Assembly: GCF_009617875.1 (NCBI RefSeq)
Contig: NZ_BLAV01000001.1
Coordinates: 2,728,001-2,792,000 of the forward strand
Length of the DNA: 64,000 nucleotides
Direction of reading: 5' to 3'
Source: Prolixibacter sp. NT017
GTDB lineage: Bacteria > Bacteroidota > Bacteroidia > Bacteroidales > Prolixibacteraceae
A model generated the notes under the pieces. The model saw only the letters and a list, made by a program, of their open reading frames with translations, did not search any database and was not told the DNA's origin. The position numbers and the translations under genes are program-made. Of the stretch, positions 36,276 to 43,253 are shown piece after piece. Each line of letters opens with the position of its first letter. Position 1 is the stretch's first letter.

Positions 36276-36875
36276 TCAGCTCTTCTTCTCCGATATCTGC
36301 CGTAATCTTTCCAGTACTTTGCTGGCTTCCTGAAAAAGCGGGCGCCAGTCGGAATTTCCGTACTCAATGGCTTTCCATTCTTCCTGGGCGTGAAAGGTTC
36401 CTTTGTTGGTCAGCAGGTAAAACCCGACGTTATGCCTGTCGGGCAGCAGCGTTGTAGTTGTTTTTTTGGCTTTCCCGATATAATCCTGTCCCAGTTCGAC
36501 AAATGAACGAACGGCTTTCCGAACTTTCCGGTATTGTGCGCCGCCAATGATGCCGCCGCCCGAACTGACATACATGCTGGCATCGCCATTCCGGAAGGCT
36601 ACAACCGTTACGGTTCCCTCTCCTGTGTCCCAATCCATCACAATACCAAATACCTTTGTTGCTCTTCCTGTGCTCTGCGCCCCAACCAGGTCGGGGGTGA
36701 TTTTCAAAGCCATTTTTCGTAAATCGTAGTAGCGATTTTCAATTTCCTCAGGTTCGCCTCCCTGGTTGGTCGTTGTAAAGATTGGTTTCTGCAGCGTTTT
36801 CTTTGGAGACGGGAAGGCAAAGAAAAAGCCCGTGACAACCACCAATATTACCGCAATGATTATGTATATCGCCAT
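36276..36875 (-). CDS. membrane-anchored protein of unknown function
   Basis: This 199-residue protein has one N-terminal membrane segment (about 3-23) and an outer or cytoplasmic domain with no known motif; a glycine-rich SSGGGIIGGAQYRKV stretch lies near residue 105. Its stop codon is 2 bp from the end of recombination repeat 3, on the opposite strand. Its base composition is closer to the chromosome than to the cassettes. A reversed repeat-core remnant at 36916 precedes its start. Confidence 0.75.
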   Translation of the reverse strand: MAIYIIIAVILVVVTGFFFAFPSPKKTLQKPIFTTTNQGGEPEEIENRYYDLRKMALKITPDLVGAQSTGRATKVFGIVMDWDTGEGTVTVVAFRNGDASMYVSSGGGIIGGAQYRKVRKAVRSFVELGQDYIGKAKKTTTTLLPDRHNVGFYLLTNKGTFHAQEEWKAIEYGNSDWRPLFQEASKVLERLRQISEKKS

Positions 36876-37121
36876 ATGCCCCTGTATTAGTTCGTCCTGT
36901 ACAAAACGTGCTTCTCAACGGTCACCCTACCACGAAACTTCTACTAACAATTACTGGCCGTGTTCTGTCTGTTTTTTTACGTCTTTCAGCGGCTTAAGTT
37001 AATAATTATTATTTAGAATGGTTCAAAGTTTAGGATTTTATCGACCGGATTATCAGACAGCTAATTCGAAAAAGGAAATTTTTACGGTGAGATTAAAGAA
37101 AAAAAACAGAATACTTCGCCC
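36876..37121. other. intergenic stretch with a reversed cassette-core remnant
   Basis: On the minus strand, 36926-36916 reads GGTGACCGTTG, the same outer-core word as in the attC-like repeats but in the opposite direction. No paired left arm was found, so it is at best a remnant. Nothing else was recognised here. Confidence 0.4.
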
Positions 37122-37167
37122 CAAAAAAGAAAAGGGATTCACTTGCTTTTACGCATGTCAATCCCTT
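37122..37167 (-). terminator. intrinsic terminator
   Basis: On the minus strand AAGGGATT (37167-37160) pairs with AATCCCTT (37139-37132), with further pairing inside, and is followed by a TTTTCTTTTTT tract. It closes the DUF5320/Mrp remnant transcript. Confidence 0.7.
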
Positions 37168-37228
37168 ACTATAACCGATTGTATCTAAATTCTTTCTGCT
37201 TCGTTCTATTTGCTCTCAGCTGGCTTTC

Positions 37229-37540
37229 CTACGCTGGTACCTCTTTTACCTGATCGATTTTTTGCGCCAACTCTTCGAATGCTTTTATCAGAATGGCTTT
37301 TCCGGAGTTGAAAATATTTTTCCCCTGGTCGCTCAGCTCGCACACATCGGCCACCAACGGTATCTGTGAAAGCAATGGCACACCGTATTCCTTCGTCAAT
37401 TGTTCTCCTCCTCCTTTTCCAAAGAGGAAATATTTTTCGTCGGGATGTTTTTCAGCGACAAACCACCATGAGACGCTAGTCGCGACCTCTTCTTCGACGA
37501 CCAACGCCTCGTCCGAGTCAACGACCAAACGGTGCCTCAC
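37229..37540 (-). pseudogene. remnant of Mrp/NBP35-family Fe-S carrier ATPase (C-terminal part)
   Basis: The last about 70 codons (EKHPDEKYFLFGKGGGEQLTK and on through PLLSQIPLV) match the C-terminal region of Mrp/ApbC P-loop ATPases. The N-terminal two thirds, with the Walker A motif, are missing, and the ENMSWF region is disturbed (VVEEEVATSVSWWF), as after small insertions. The open frame begins at a GTG overlapping an upstream DUF5320-like gene. It is read as a decayed gene. Confidence 0.7.
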
Positions 37541-37631
37541 TTACTTCATCTTTTCCGGGTTCGCATTTACCCGTTGCTCTTCCGGTGCGGGGACTTTTTC
37601 CCAGCGGTCCGGTTCCATTTAATCCAGGCAT
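37518..37631 (-). CDS. short DUF5320-like protein (truncated paralog)
   Basis: This 37-residue frame starts MPGLNGTGPLGKSPRTGR, the same signature as the protein just upstream and as DUF5320 proteins (MPxxxGTGPxGxGPxTGR). It stops early, before the usual glycine-rich tail, and overlaps the Mrp remnant by 23 bp, so it may itself be broken. The function of the family is unknown; it typically accompanies NifX-like and Mrp-type genes. Confidence 0.55.
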   Translation of the reverse strand: MPGLNGTGPLGKSPRTGRATGKCEPGKDEVSEAPFGR

Positions 37632-37634
37632 TTT

Positions 37635-37832
37635 TCACCTCCCTATTTTTGGTACAAATCCACTTTTTAGTCTCTTACCGCGGCCTTCGCCACCACCGCT
37701 TTTCCGGCGTTTGCCAAGACCGGTACCGAGTTTATTCTTACCGGTCAGATCTTCCGGTTCCTTGCAACGGCCCAATTTTCGTCCGGTCATCGAGCCTTTC
37801 TCTTCCGGGCCTGTTCCGTTTAATCGTGGCAT
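37635..37832 (-). CDS. DUF5320 family protein
   Basis: This 65-residue basic, glycine-rich protein starts MPRLNGTGPEEKGSMTGRKLG, the diagnostic N-terminus of DUF5320. It lacks cysteines except one (near residue 23). Its family sits next to DUF134, NifX-like and Mrp genes in many anaerobes, suggesting a link to metal cofactor handling, but no activity is known. A second short copy follows 3 bp downstream. Confidence 0.75.
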   Translation of the reverse strand: MPRLNGTGPEEKGSMTGRKLGRCKEPEDLTGKNKLGTGLGKRRKSGGGEGRGKRLKSGFVPKIGR

Positions 37833-37911
37833 AACATCTTGCTTTTATCATTCACATCGTCCTCTACAATTCATGACACAGGGTTTCGTAGTGCTCAGCT
37901 CCCAAAATCTT

Positions 37912-38766
37912 TTACTGATAGCGCTTTCCATACATCACAACCGGATCGTCAATATTCACTTTCAACAGGTTGGCAATCACCTGACATCTCGTTGAGAACA
38001 GGAAGAAAGTCTCCTTTTCGGTTTCGTTGTGTAATTTCCAGAAGTTGGAAGGCCCCTTGGAGATAATGACATCTGCTTCGTCATAGATTTTTCCGAATGT
38101 GCTATTGGTGGACAAATCGCTGAATGATGTAAGTTCTTGCGGAATGCCTTTTATCTCTGCCACACGCTCGATTCCTGCATGCCGGGCATCGTCAACCGTA
38201 GCTTCATCGAGAATCCCCTTTTCTCTGACCGCGTAGTGAGTATTCGGATGGTGCAATTGCTCCAGCAGAAGCTTATCGGTGACTATTTCCCCCGCTTTAT
38301 CGCCTATGAACAATACCGTATTCGCTTTCCGAACCCGGTCGAACAACTTCCCCGAATCATCGATAACCGGTCGTAAACGAGCAGCGGATACCAACGACAA
38401 CTTCAGGCTATCCACCTCCCCCTGGTGATTCATTATATAACTACCGGCCAGCGTATACTGCAGCGCTCTTTGCAACGGGTTAATCGATTTCGAAATATCA
38501 TTCCGGATCGTTTCTTCCAGCAGCAGGAATTGCTCATTGCAATGTATTCGCCCATCACCAATCGCCTGCTTTATCTGACATCGTCTTTCCAGCAAGTCAT
38601 CCAGGACAACCGGTAAAGCCGGCGCTGTTTTCCTCTCATTTTCTGCACTGGCCATAAACCGGATGGCATCCAGCGCGACTTCGTTGGCACGCTTGTCGTC
38701 CGGGCAATGTCTCTGAATGAATTGCTCAGTTTGTTTTACAATACATGTGACGCATTCCGGAAACAT
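37912..38766 (-). CDS. DUF89/ARMT1-like damage-control phosphatase family protein
   Basis: This 284-residue protein has the N-terminal CVTC (Cys5, Cys8) of the bacterial/archaeal DUF89 subgroup I, the core LFIGDKAGEIVTDKLLLEQL (near residue 152; Asp metal ligand) and ISKGPSNFW (near residue 235). DUF89 proteins are metal-dependent phosphatases thought to clear damaged or excess phosphorylated metabolites; the substrate of this subgroup is not known. A palindrome like the one ahead of the DUF134 regulator lies 97 bp upstream of its start, so the two are probably co-regulated. Confidence 0.88.
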   Translation of the reverse strand: MFPECVTCIVKQTEQFIQRHCPDDKRANEVALDAIRFMASAENERKTAPALPVVLDDLLERRCQIKQAIGDGRIHCNEQFLLLEETIRNDISKSINPLQRALQYTLAGSYIMNHQGEVDSLKLSLVSAARLRPVIDDSGKLFDRVRKANTVLFIGDKAGEIVTDKLLLEQLHHPNTHYAVREKGILDEATVDDARHAGIERVAEIKGIPQELTSFSDLSTNSTFGKIYDEADVIISKGPSNFWKLHNETEKETFFLFSTRCQVIANLLKVNIDDPVVMYGKRYQ

Positions 38767-38862
38767 AGTTCGTTCAATTTAGGAAGGTGCAACATCAATT
38801 CATCCATATTATAATGCCTGATTGCTAACCTTCTGTTCATGAAACAAAGGTAGGAAACCAAA

Positions 38863-38876
38863 TGAACATTTGCTCA
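38863..38876. promoter_or_regulatory. operator candidate ahead of the DUF89 gene
   Basis: TGAACATTTGCTCA is an inverted repeat with one mismatch (arms TGAACA and TGCTCA), and the flanks AAA/TTT extend the symmetry. The same word, GAACATTTGTTC, lies just ahead of the DUF134 regulator gene at 39705. Confidence 0.6.
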
Positions 38877-39061
38877 TTTTAAAAGAAAAATTCGAATGCA
38901 ATATCTTTTTTGAAAACATATCAGAACCAAAACATCCTTGATATGCTTCAATTCAATTATTCAGGAAGAATGAAAATGGATGTGTACTGAAGAAGGGAAC
39001 CAAATGCAAGCCGATGACCTGCGGATGGTGCGGCGTTAAAGAAAAAAACAAAGGCAACGCA

Positions 39062-39262
39062 TTAGGGTTGCTCGTCCTGATCCCGGTTATCGATGAACTT
39101 TTGTTGATAGAGTTGATGATGGTAAGAACCTTCTTTTAGCATGGTACGTCCACATTTCGGGCATTTCACTTCCCGGCAGGGCATCCCCTTTTTGTGTTCC
39201 AGGCGAAGATCACATTTCACACAGATACAATAGCCGTTATATTCCATGGGTTCGTTACTCAT
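39062..39262 (-). CDS. small zinc/rubredoxin-like protein
   Basis: This 66-residue protein has CVKC (near residue 13), a single CRE cysteine and CPKC (near residue 36), a set of cysteines that can bind zinc or iron. It begins 3 bp behind the DUF134 gene and is therefore in its operon. The same pairing is common next to DUF134 genes; the function is not known. Confidence 0.7.
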   Translation of the reverse strand: MSNEPMEYNGYCICVKCDLRLEHKKGMPCREVKCPKCGRTMLKEGSYHHQLYQQKFIDNRDQDEQP

Positions 39263-39265
39263 CGG

Positions 39266-39667
39266 TTACTCGGGATTTAATGATATAATGTTATCTGAAT
39301 GACATTTACGACAACTTCCAATAGGTTTGAGCGTAATCATCACTTCTTTGCAATCGTTACACCGAAACCAGTAATCATCGGTAGCGTAATTCCCGCCCTG
39401 AATCAGGATGGCCTTTCCCTCCACGAAAGCAGCAGCAATGGTTTTCCGTGCCCGGTCGTATATACGGGTAAAGGTCGGGCGGGAAACTCCCATTCGTTCA
39501 GCCGCCTCCTCCTGTATCAGATTTTCATAATCGACAAGCCGGATAGACTCGTATTCTTCGACCAGCAAAACAGTTGGCTCCAGATTCTTCATCGGCACAC
39601 CAAAGGGCCTGAAACCTTCCATTACCGGCGGCATGGTTACTCGTCGACTTCTTTTTCTGTTCGGCAT
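39266..39667 (-). CDS. DUF134 family DNA-binding regulator
   Basis: This 133-residue protein starts with the MPNRKRSRRV basic arm typical of DUF134, then a sigma-4-like helix-turn-helix (about 50-80, LIQEEAAERMGVSRPTFTRI) and a C-terminal zinc-binding part (CNDC near 101, CRKC near 117). DUF134 proteins are predicted transcription factors linked to NifX/Mrp/DUF5320 genes. The palindrome GAACATTTGTTC lies 37 bp ahead of its start, in line with autoregulation. Confidence 0.88.
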   Translation of the reverse strand: MPNRKRSRRVTMPPVMEGFRPFGVPMKNLEPTVLLVEEYESIRLVDYENLIQEEAAERMGVSRPTFTRIYDRARKTIAAAFVEGKAILIQGGNYATDDYWFRCNDCKEVMITLKPIGSCRKCHSDNIISLNPE

Positions 39668-39704
39668 AAAATTGGATTTTCACTACAATAATACGAAATT
39701 TGAT

Positions 39705-39716
39705 GAACATTTGTTC
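39705..39716. promoter_or_regulatory. operator candidate ahead of the DUF134 gene
   Basis: GAACA-TT-TGTTC is a perfect inverted repeat and matches the imperfect copy at 38863. The shared site ahead of both transcription units suggests one regulator, most simply DUF134 itself. Confidence 0.65.
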
Positions 39717-39791
39717 CTTTTCAACTCCTTAAAGACCTCCACGGCATTGAAGGCATCCAAAAGTCTCTTTTGTTCTTCTTTACCCGAACAC

Positions 39792-39823
39792 AAAAAATAG
39801 CAGGTCGTTTCCAACCTGCTATT
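39792..39823 (-). terminator. intrinsic terminator of the jelly-roll operon
   Basis: On the minus strand, AATAGCAGGT (39823-39814) pairs over 10 bp without mismatch with ACCTGCTATT (39805-39796) and is followed by a T-run. It lies 39 bp behind the stop codon of the gene at 39863. Confidence 0.85.
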
Positions 39824-39862
39824 CGAACCATGATAATCTAATCCTCGCTCTATTCGCAAAAA

Positions 39863-40849
39863 CTAGTCTCTTCGCTTTGCTTTCCAGTATTCTCTGAATT
39901 TCTTTTGAGTCATAATTCCGATCGGTCCCTCGTAAATCCCTCCGTCTCCGCCCGAGTCGTATACTTTTATTTCAATCCAATTTTCTCCCGGTTTCAATGT
40001 GTTGGGAGGAAGAAAATAGTTCCGAAACTCCCGGTATATGTTACCATTATTTTCACCAAACTGCCCGGTTTGTCCAATGTATTTTCCGTTGATGAACAGC
40101 ATGTCGGCATCGTCGATGCGGCCGGCCAGCATGACCAAGCGCTGTGATGCCAGTTCAGCACTCACGTTAATTTTCTTTGTGTAAACAGCGTACCCGTCGT
40201 AACCGAAGTATCCCTGGTTTTCCCATGCGCCCGGCACATGAATCGGGCGCGCACGGCTCTCACTGTAATCCCTTCCTTTATTGAACTGCCATTCTCCGGC
40301 CAGGTTAATATCGAATTGCGGCAAAAAGCCAGCAGAGTATATTTTCAAATCACCGGCGATGATTCCTCCGTCCAGCTGAGCATCGTACACCCGAACGGCA
40401 ATCACATTCTTTGCGTCATAGTTTATCAGGTTGTTAGGAACCTGGTATTTTCGCAGCGCTGTGTAAGCTGTAGAGAAATGCGGTGGAAACGAACCCGTTT
40501 TGCCAATTAGTGTCCCGTTGAAATAGACTTCATCAGCATCATCGATATAGCCCATCTCCAGGATAACCGACTGATCTTTCATGGAAGCGGGTATGAAAGG
40601 TGAGAGCCTGTACCAGGCGTAGCCGTCATAACCATTATATCCTTGATTCTCCCACCGGTCTGGCACTTTAATCAAATTCCATTTGGAATCATCGTAATTC
40701 GGCGATGCCCACTCCATGTTGTCCCCAATCCGGAATTTCCACATTCCGTTCAGGCTTTGTTCCATGGGGCTAAATGCTGCGGCAGACACCTTTAAGCTAC
40801 TTATCAGTACCAGGAGCACTATCCATTGTATGGTGATAAATTTTTTCAT
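39863..40849 (-). CDS. secreted double jelly-roll (GH2-type sugar-binding) protein, second of pair
   Basis: The start at 40849 gives a clean signal peptide (MKKFITIQWIVLLVLISSLKVSA); the longer frame would run into the previous gene. Two beta-sandwich repeats follow (about 30-175 and 180-328), each with W-x-NQGYxGYDGYAxY, a GxIDDADxxxxNGxxIG block and a YDxxxDGGI end. They resemble the sugar-binding domain of GH2 enzymes, but no catalytic domain is attached. Its start codon lies 1 bp behind the stop codon of the upstream paralog (TAG-C-ATG), so the two are translationally coupled. A sugar-binding role in the periplasm or at the surface is inferred. Confidence 0.75.
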   Translation of the reverse strand: MKKFITIQWIVLLVLISSLKVSAAAFSPMEQSLNGMWKFRIGDNMEWASPNYDDSKWNLIKVPDRWENQGYNGYDGYAWYRLSPFIPASMKDQSVILEMGYIDDADEVYFNGTLIGKTGSFPPHFSTAYTALRKYQVPNNLINYDAKNVIAVRVYDAQLDGGIIAGDLKIYSAGFLPQFDINLAGEWQFNKGRDYSESRARPIHVPGAWENQGYFGYDGYAVYTKKINVSAELASQRLVMLAGRIDDADMLFINGKYIGQTGQFGENNGNIYREFRNYFLPPNTLKPGENWIEIKVYDSGGDGGIYEGPIGIMTQKKFREYWKAKRRD

Positions 40850-40850
40850 G

Positions 40851-41921
40851 CTAGTCGAACAAATGGAGCAGGTTGCGTATAATTGAATGCCAACTGTCAT
40901 CATCATTGTTGTTATTCCGCTGCAGATTTTCCCTCAGGGCTTTCACTTCATCTTCTGTCGTAATTCCCACCGGACCTTCGTAAATTCCACCATCCAAGCC
41001 AATATCCTTCACCTCAACGGAAATCAAGTTCTTATTCCTTAATAAATCCGACGGTATTTTGTAGATGCGATACAACTGCCATGCCCTGTCCTGGCGAAAT
41101 CGGGAATAGCCTGGCAAATCTTCAACCTCTCCTATTTTCTCTCCATTCAAATATACCTTGTCAAAATCGTCGATCTTACCCAGCACGAGATAGAGTTCCC
41201 GTCCTTTCAAAGATTCGGGCAGTGAGAAACGCTTATGATACCAGGCTATTCCGTCAAAATCGCCATATCCCTGGTTATCCCATTTCATCGGGACATATAT
41301 ATCAGCCCAGTTCCTATCGTCTGTCGCCGGACTATTCATATTGCCAAAATTGTCGATACTGAATTTCCAGGTTCCGCTTAAATCCAATGTCATCATCGCC
41401 TGATCGCGATCGTAATACAGGCCAAACCGGTTGGCTCTGAGGATTCCGCCATCGCCTCCTTCATCGAATACCCGAACTGCAATAACATTGTTCTCTCTTT
41501 TAAGCAGCGAAACCGGCACAGCATATTGTCTTTCCACGTTATAAGCTGTTCGGAAATTCGGTGGAAATTTACCAGTCTGTCCTATCTTTTTTCCGTTAAT
41601 AAATACCTCGTCCACGTCATCAATGTAGCCCAGAAAGAGCATCACATAACCGGAGGCCGGTAAGCTTTGGATGTTGAAATTCTTGCGGTACCAACCATAT
41701 CCGTTATACCCTTCGTAGTAATTTTCCCAGGCACGAGGAGCGTAAATCTTGTCCCAATCATGCACATCGGCCGAAGGAGTTGCCCAAACCGGATTATCGC
41801 CCACCGTGAATAACCAATTGCCCCGCAAATCGGCCAATGACCTCCAATCCGACGCCTCAGCCTTAAAGACTCCCGCCACTGCAAAAATGAATAGATAGAC
41901 AATTATGAATTTACGAGTCAT
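40851..41921 (-). CDS. secreted double jelly-roll (GH2-type sugar-binding) protein, first of pair
   Basis: This 356-residue protein has a signal peptide (about 1-23, FKAEA-S) and two beta-sandwich repeats (about 25-170 and 178-325) with the same words as the next gene: NGYGWYR, GYIDDVDEVFINGKKIGQTG, FDEGGDGGI, and again FDGIAWYHK, GKIDDFDKVYLNG, DGGIYEGPVGI. A charged tail of about 30 residues ends the protein. The pair arose by duplication of a two-domain unit. It lies 69 bp behind a small periplasmic protein gene, in the same direction as the two-component system. Confidence 0.75.
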   Translation of the reverse strand: MTRKFIIVYLFIFAVAGVFKAEASDWRSLADLRGNWLFTVGDNPVWATPSADVHDWDKIYAPRAWENYYEGYNGYGWYRKNFNIQSLPASGYVMLFLGYIDDVDEVFINGKKIGQTGKFPPNFRTAYNVERQYAVPVSLLKRENNVIAVRVFDEGGDGGILRANRFGLYYDRDQAMMTLDLSGTWKFSIDNFGNMNSPATDDRNWADIYVPMKWDNQGYGDFDGIAWYHKRFSLPESLKGRELYLVLGKIDDFDKVYLNGEKIGEVEDLPGYSRFRQDRAWQLYRIYKIPSDLLRNKNLISVEVKDIGLDGGIYEGPVGITTEDEVKALRENLQRNNNNDDDSWHSIIRNLLHLFD

Positions 41922-41990
41922 GATGGTGATTATTTGCTGTACAAGATATTTAAAAACTCCTTTCGTCCGAATTTAAGGTTAGCCGTTCTA

Positions 41991-42365
41991 TCACGGCGTG
42001 GTGTAGCGAAGATACAGATTGAATGTATATGCCTCGCCTGCCAATGCCCTGTCGGCTTTTACTTCCTGTTTGCTAAACATATATTTAACAAAGTCTTTGG
42101 CTTCCTTGTTATCGGTAATTACCTGCAGAAGTCTCAGCGTCCGGTCACTATTCACATAAAAGCTAATGGTTACATTCTCTTTCAGCGAATTGATATTGTG
42201 CTCGTAGAAATAGTTTTGCAACTGACCGATTTCCCGTTGGAAGTTTTTCTGGATGTCACTGGTCAGATTTTTTTCGGCCATACTCAATCCCGTCTCCCCG
42301 GCGAAAGTCAGGCCCGTCATCATTAATACTGCGACGATTGCTAAAATTACTTTTTTTGTTTTCAT
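41991..42365 (-). CDS. small secreted protein with TonB-C-like fold pattern
   Basis: This 124-residue protein has a signal peptide (about 1-22, LTFA-G) and a C-terminal part (about 63-122) patterned as VTISFYVNSDRTLRLLQVI followed by a helix and a last strand, similar to the TonB C-terminal domain of stand-alone proteins in Bacteroidota. No enzyme motif was found. It sits between the two-component system and the jelly-roll pair, all on one strand, so it may be regulated by that system. Confidence 0.65.
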   Translation of the reverse strand: MKTKKVILAIVAVLMMTGLTFAGETGLSMAEKNLTSDIQKNFQREIGQLQNYFYEHNINSLKENVTISFYVNSDRTLRLLQVITDNKEAKDFVKYMFSKQEVKADRALAGEAYTFNLYLRYTTP

Positions 42366-42572
42366 CGATTAAGGCTTTTGTTTTCATGATTAACTATCAC
42401 AAAGTAAAAGCCCCGGTGTAACCCCGCTGTCAAACGCAAGTCATAAGATGCCACAAGTTGTCACAGAAATGTCACGGGAAGAACAACCCACGCATATCTC
42501 GCTAAATAAAAACAAGATACGCCAACAGAAAATTTATTCATCTTACCGAAAAAAATACCGTTTTCACCAGGA

Positions 42573-43253
42573 TTAAAGCACCAGTTTGTAGCCGATACCA
42601 TGAACTGTGACGATGTGCTGGCTATCTTCCGTATCAATTTTATTCCGTAACCGGACAATGAAGTTATCGACGGTACGAGCAGTTGGTTGGTAATCCATGC
42701 CCCAAACCTGATCGAGAATATCATCCCGCGAAACAATCCGGCCAGCATGCCGGTAGAGATAATGCAATATTTCAAACTCCTTGTACGACATTTTCACGGG
42801 TTCATCATTATGCAACGCTTCAAAATCGTCGAATGAAACCTGGAGTTGGCCGATGGTCACCCTTTGCGGCGAATCATCCTGTTTAACGTTTGCCGTCCGG
42901 CGAAGAATGACCTTGATACGGGCCAGAAGCTCCCGCAGGCTGAAAGGTTTGGTGACATAATCGTCCGCTCCCAGCTCCAGGCCAAGCACTTTATCCAGCT
43001 CTTCCCCGCGGGCCGTTAGCAAGATGATGGGCGTATCGTCGCCTTCTGCCCGGGTTTTCTTACATACATCAAATCCTGACATACCGGGAAGCATCACGTC
43101 CAGCAAAACCAAATCGTATGAACCGGATTGGAGCTTTTTGAAGCCGTCATCACCCCTGTTGGCTGTGTCCACTTCGTAACCTTCAAATTCCAGGTTATCA
43201 CGCAAGCCAATCAGCATGGCTTCTTCATCTTCAACGATTAAGATTTTAGGCAT
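42573..43253 (-). CDS. OmpR-family response regulator
   Basis: This 226-residue protein has a receiver domain (about 1-118) with the acidic pocket EDE (8-10), the phosphoacceptor Asp52 in LLDVMLPG and Lys in VTKPFSLREL, and an OmpR/PhoB winged helix (about 130-226) ending in TVHGIGYKLVL. Its start overlaps the end of the histidine kinase gene by 8 bp. It probably controls the neighbouring periplasmic and jelly-roll genes; no binding site could be assigned. Confidence 0.95.
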   Translation of the reverse strand: MPKILIVEDEEAMLIGLRDNLEFEGYEVDTANRGDDGFKKLQSGSYDLVLLDVMLPGMSGFDVCKKTRAEGDDTPIILLTARGEELDKVLGLELGADDYVTKPFSLRELLARIKVILRRTANVKQDDSPQRVTIGQLQVSFDDFEALHNDEPVKMSYKEFEILHYLYRHAGRIVSRDDILDQVWGMDYQPTARTVDNFIVRLRNKIDTEDSQHIVTVHGIGYKLVL

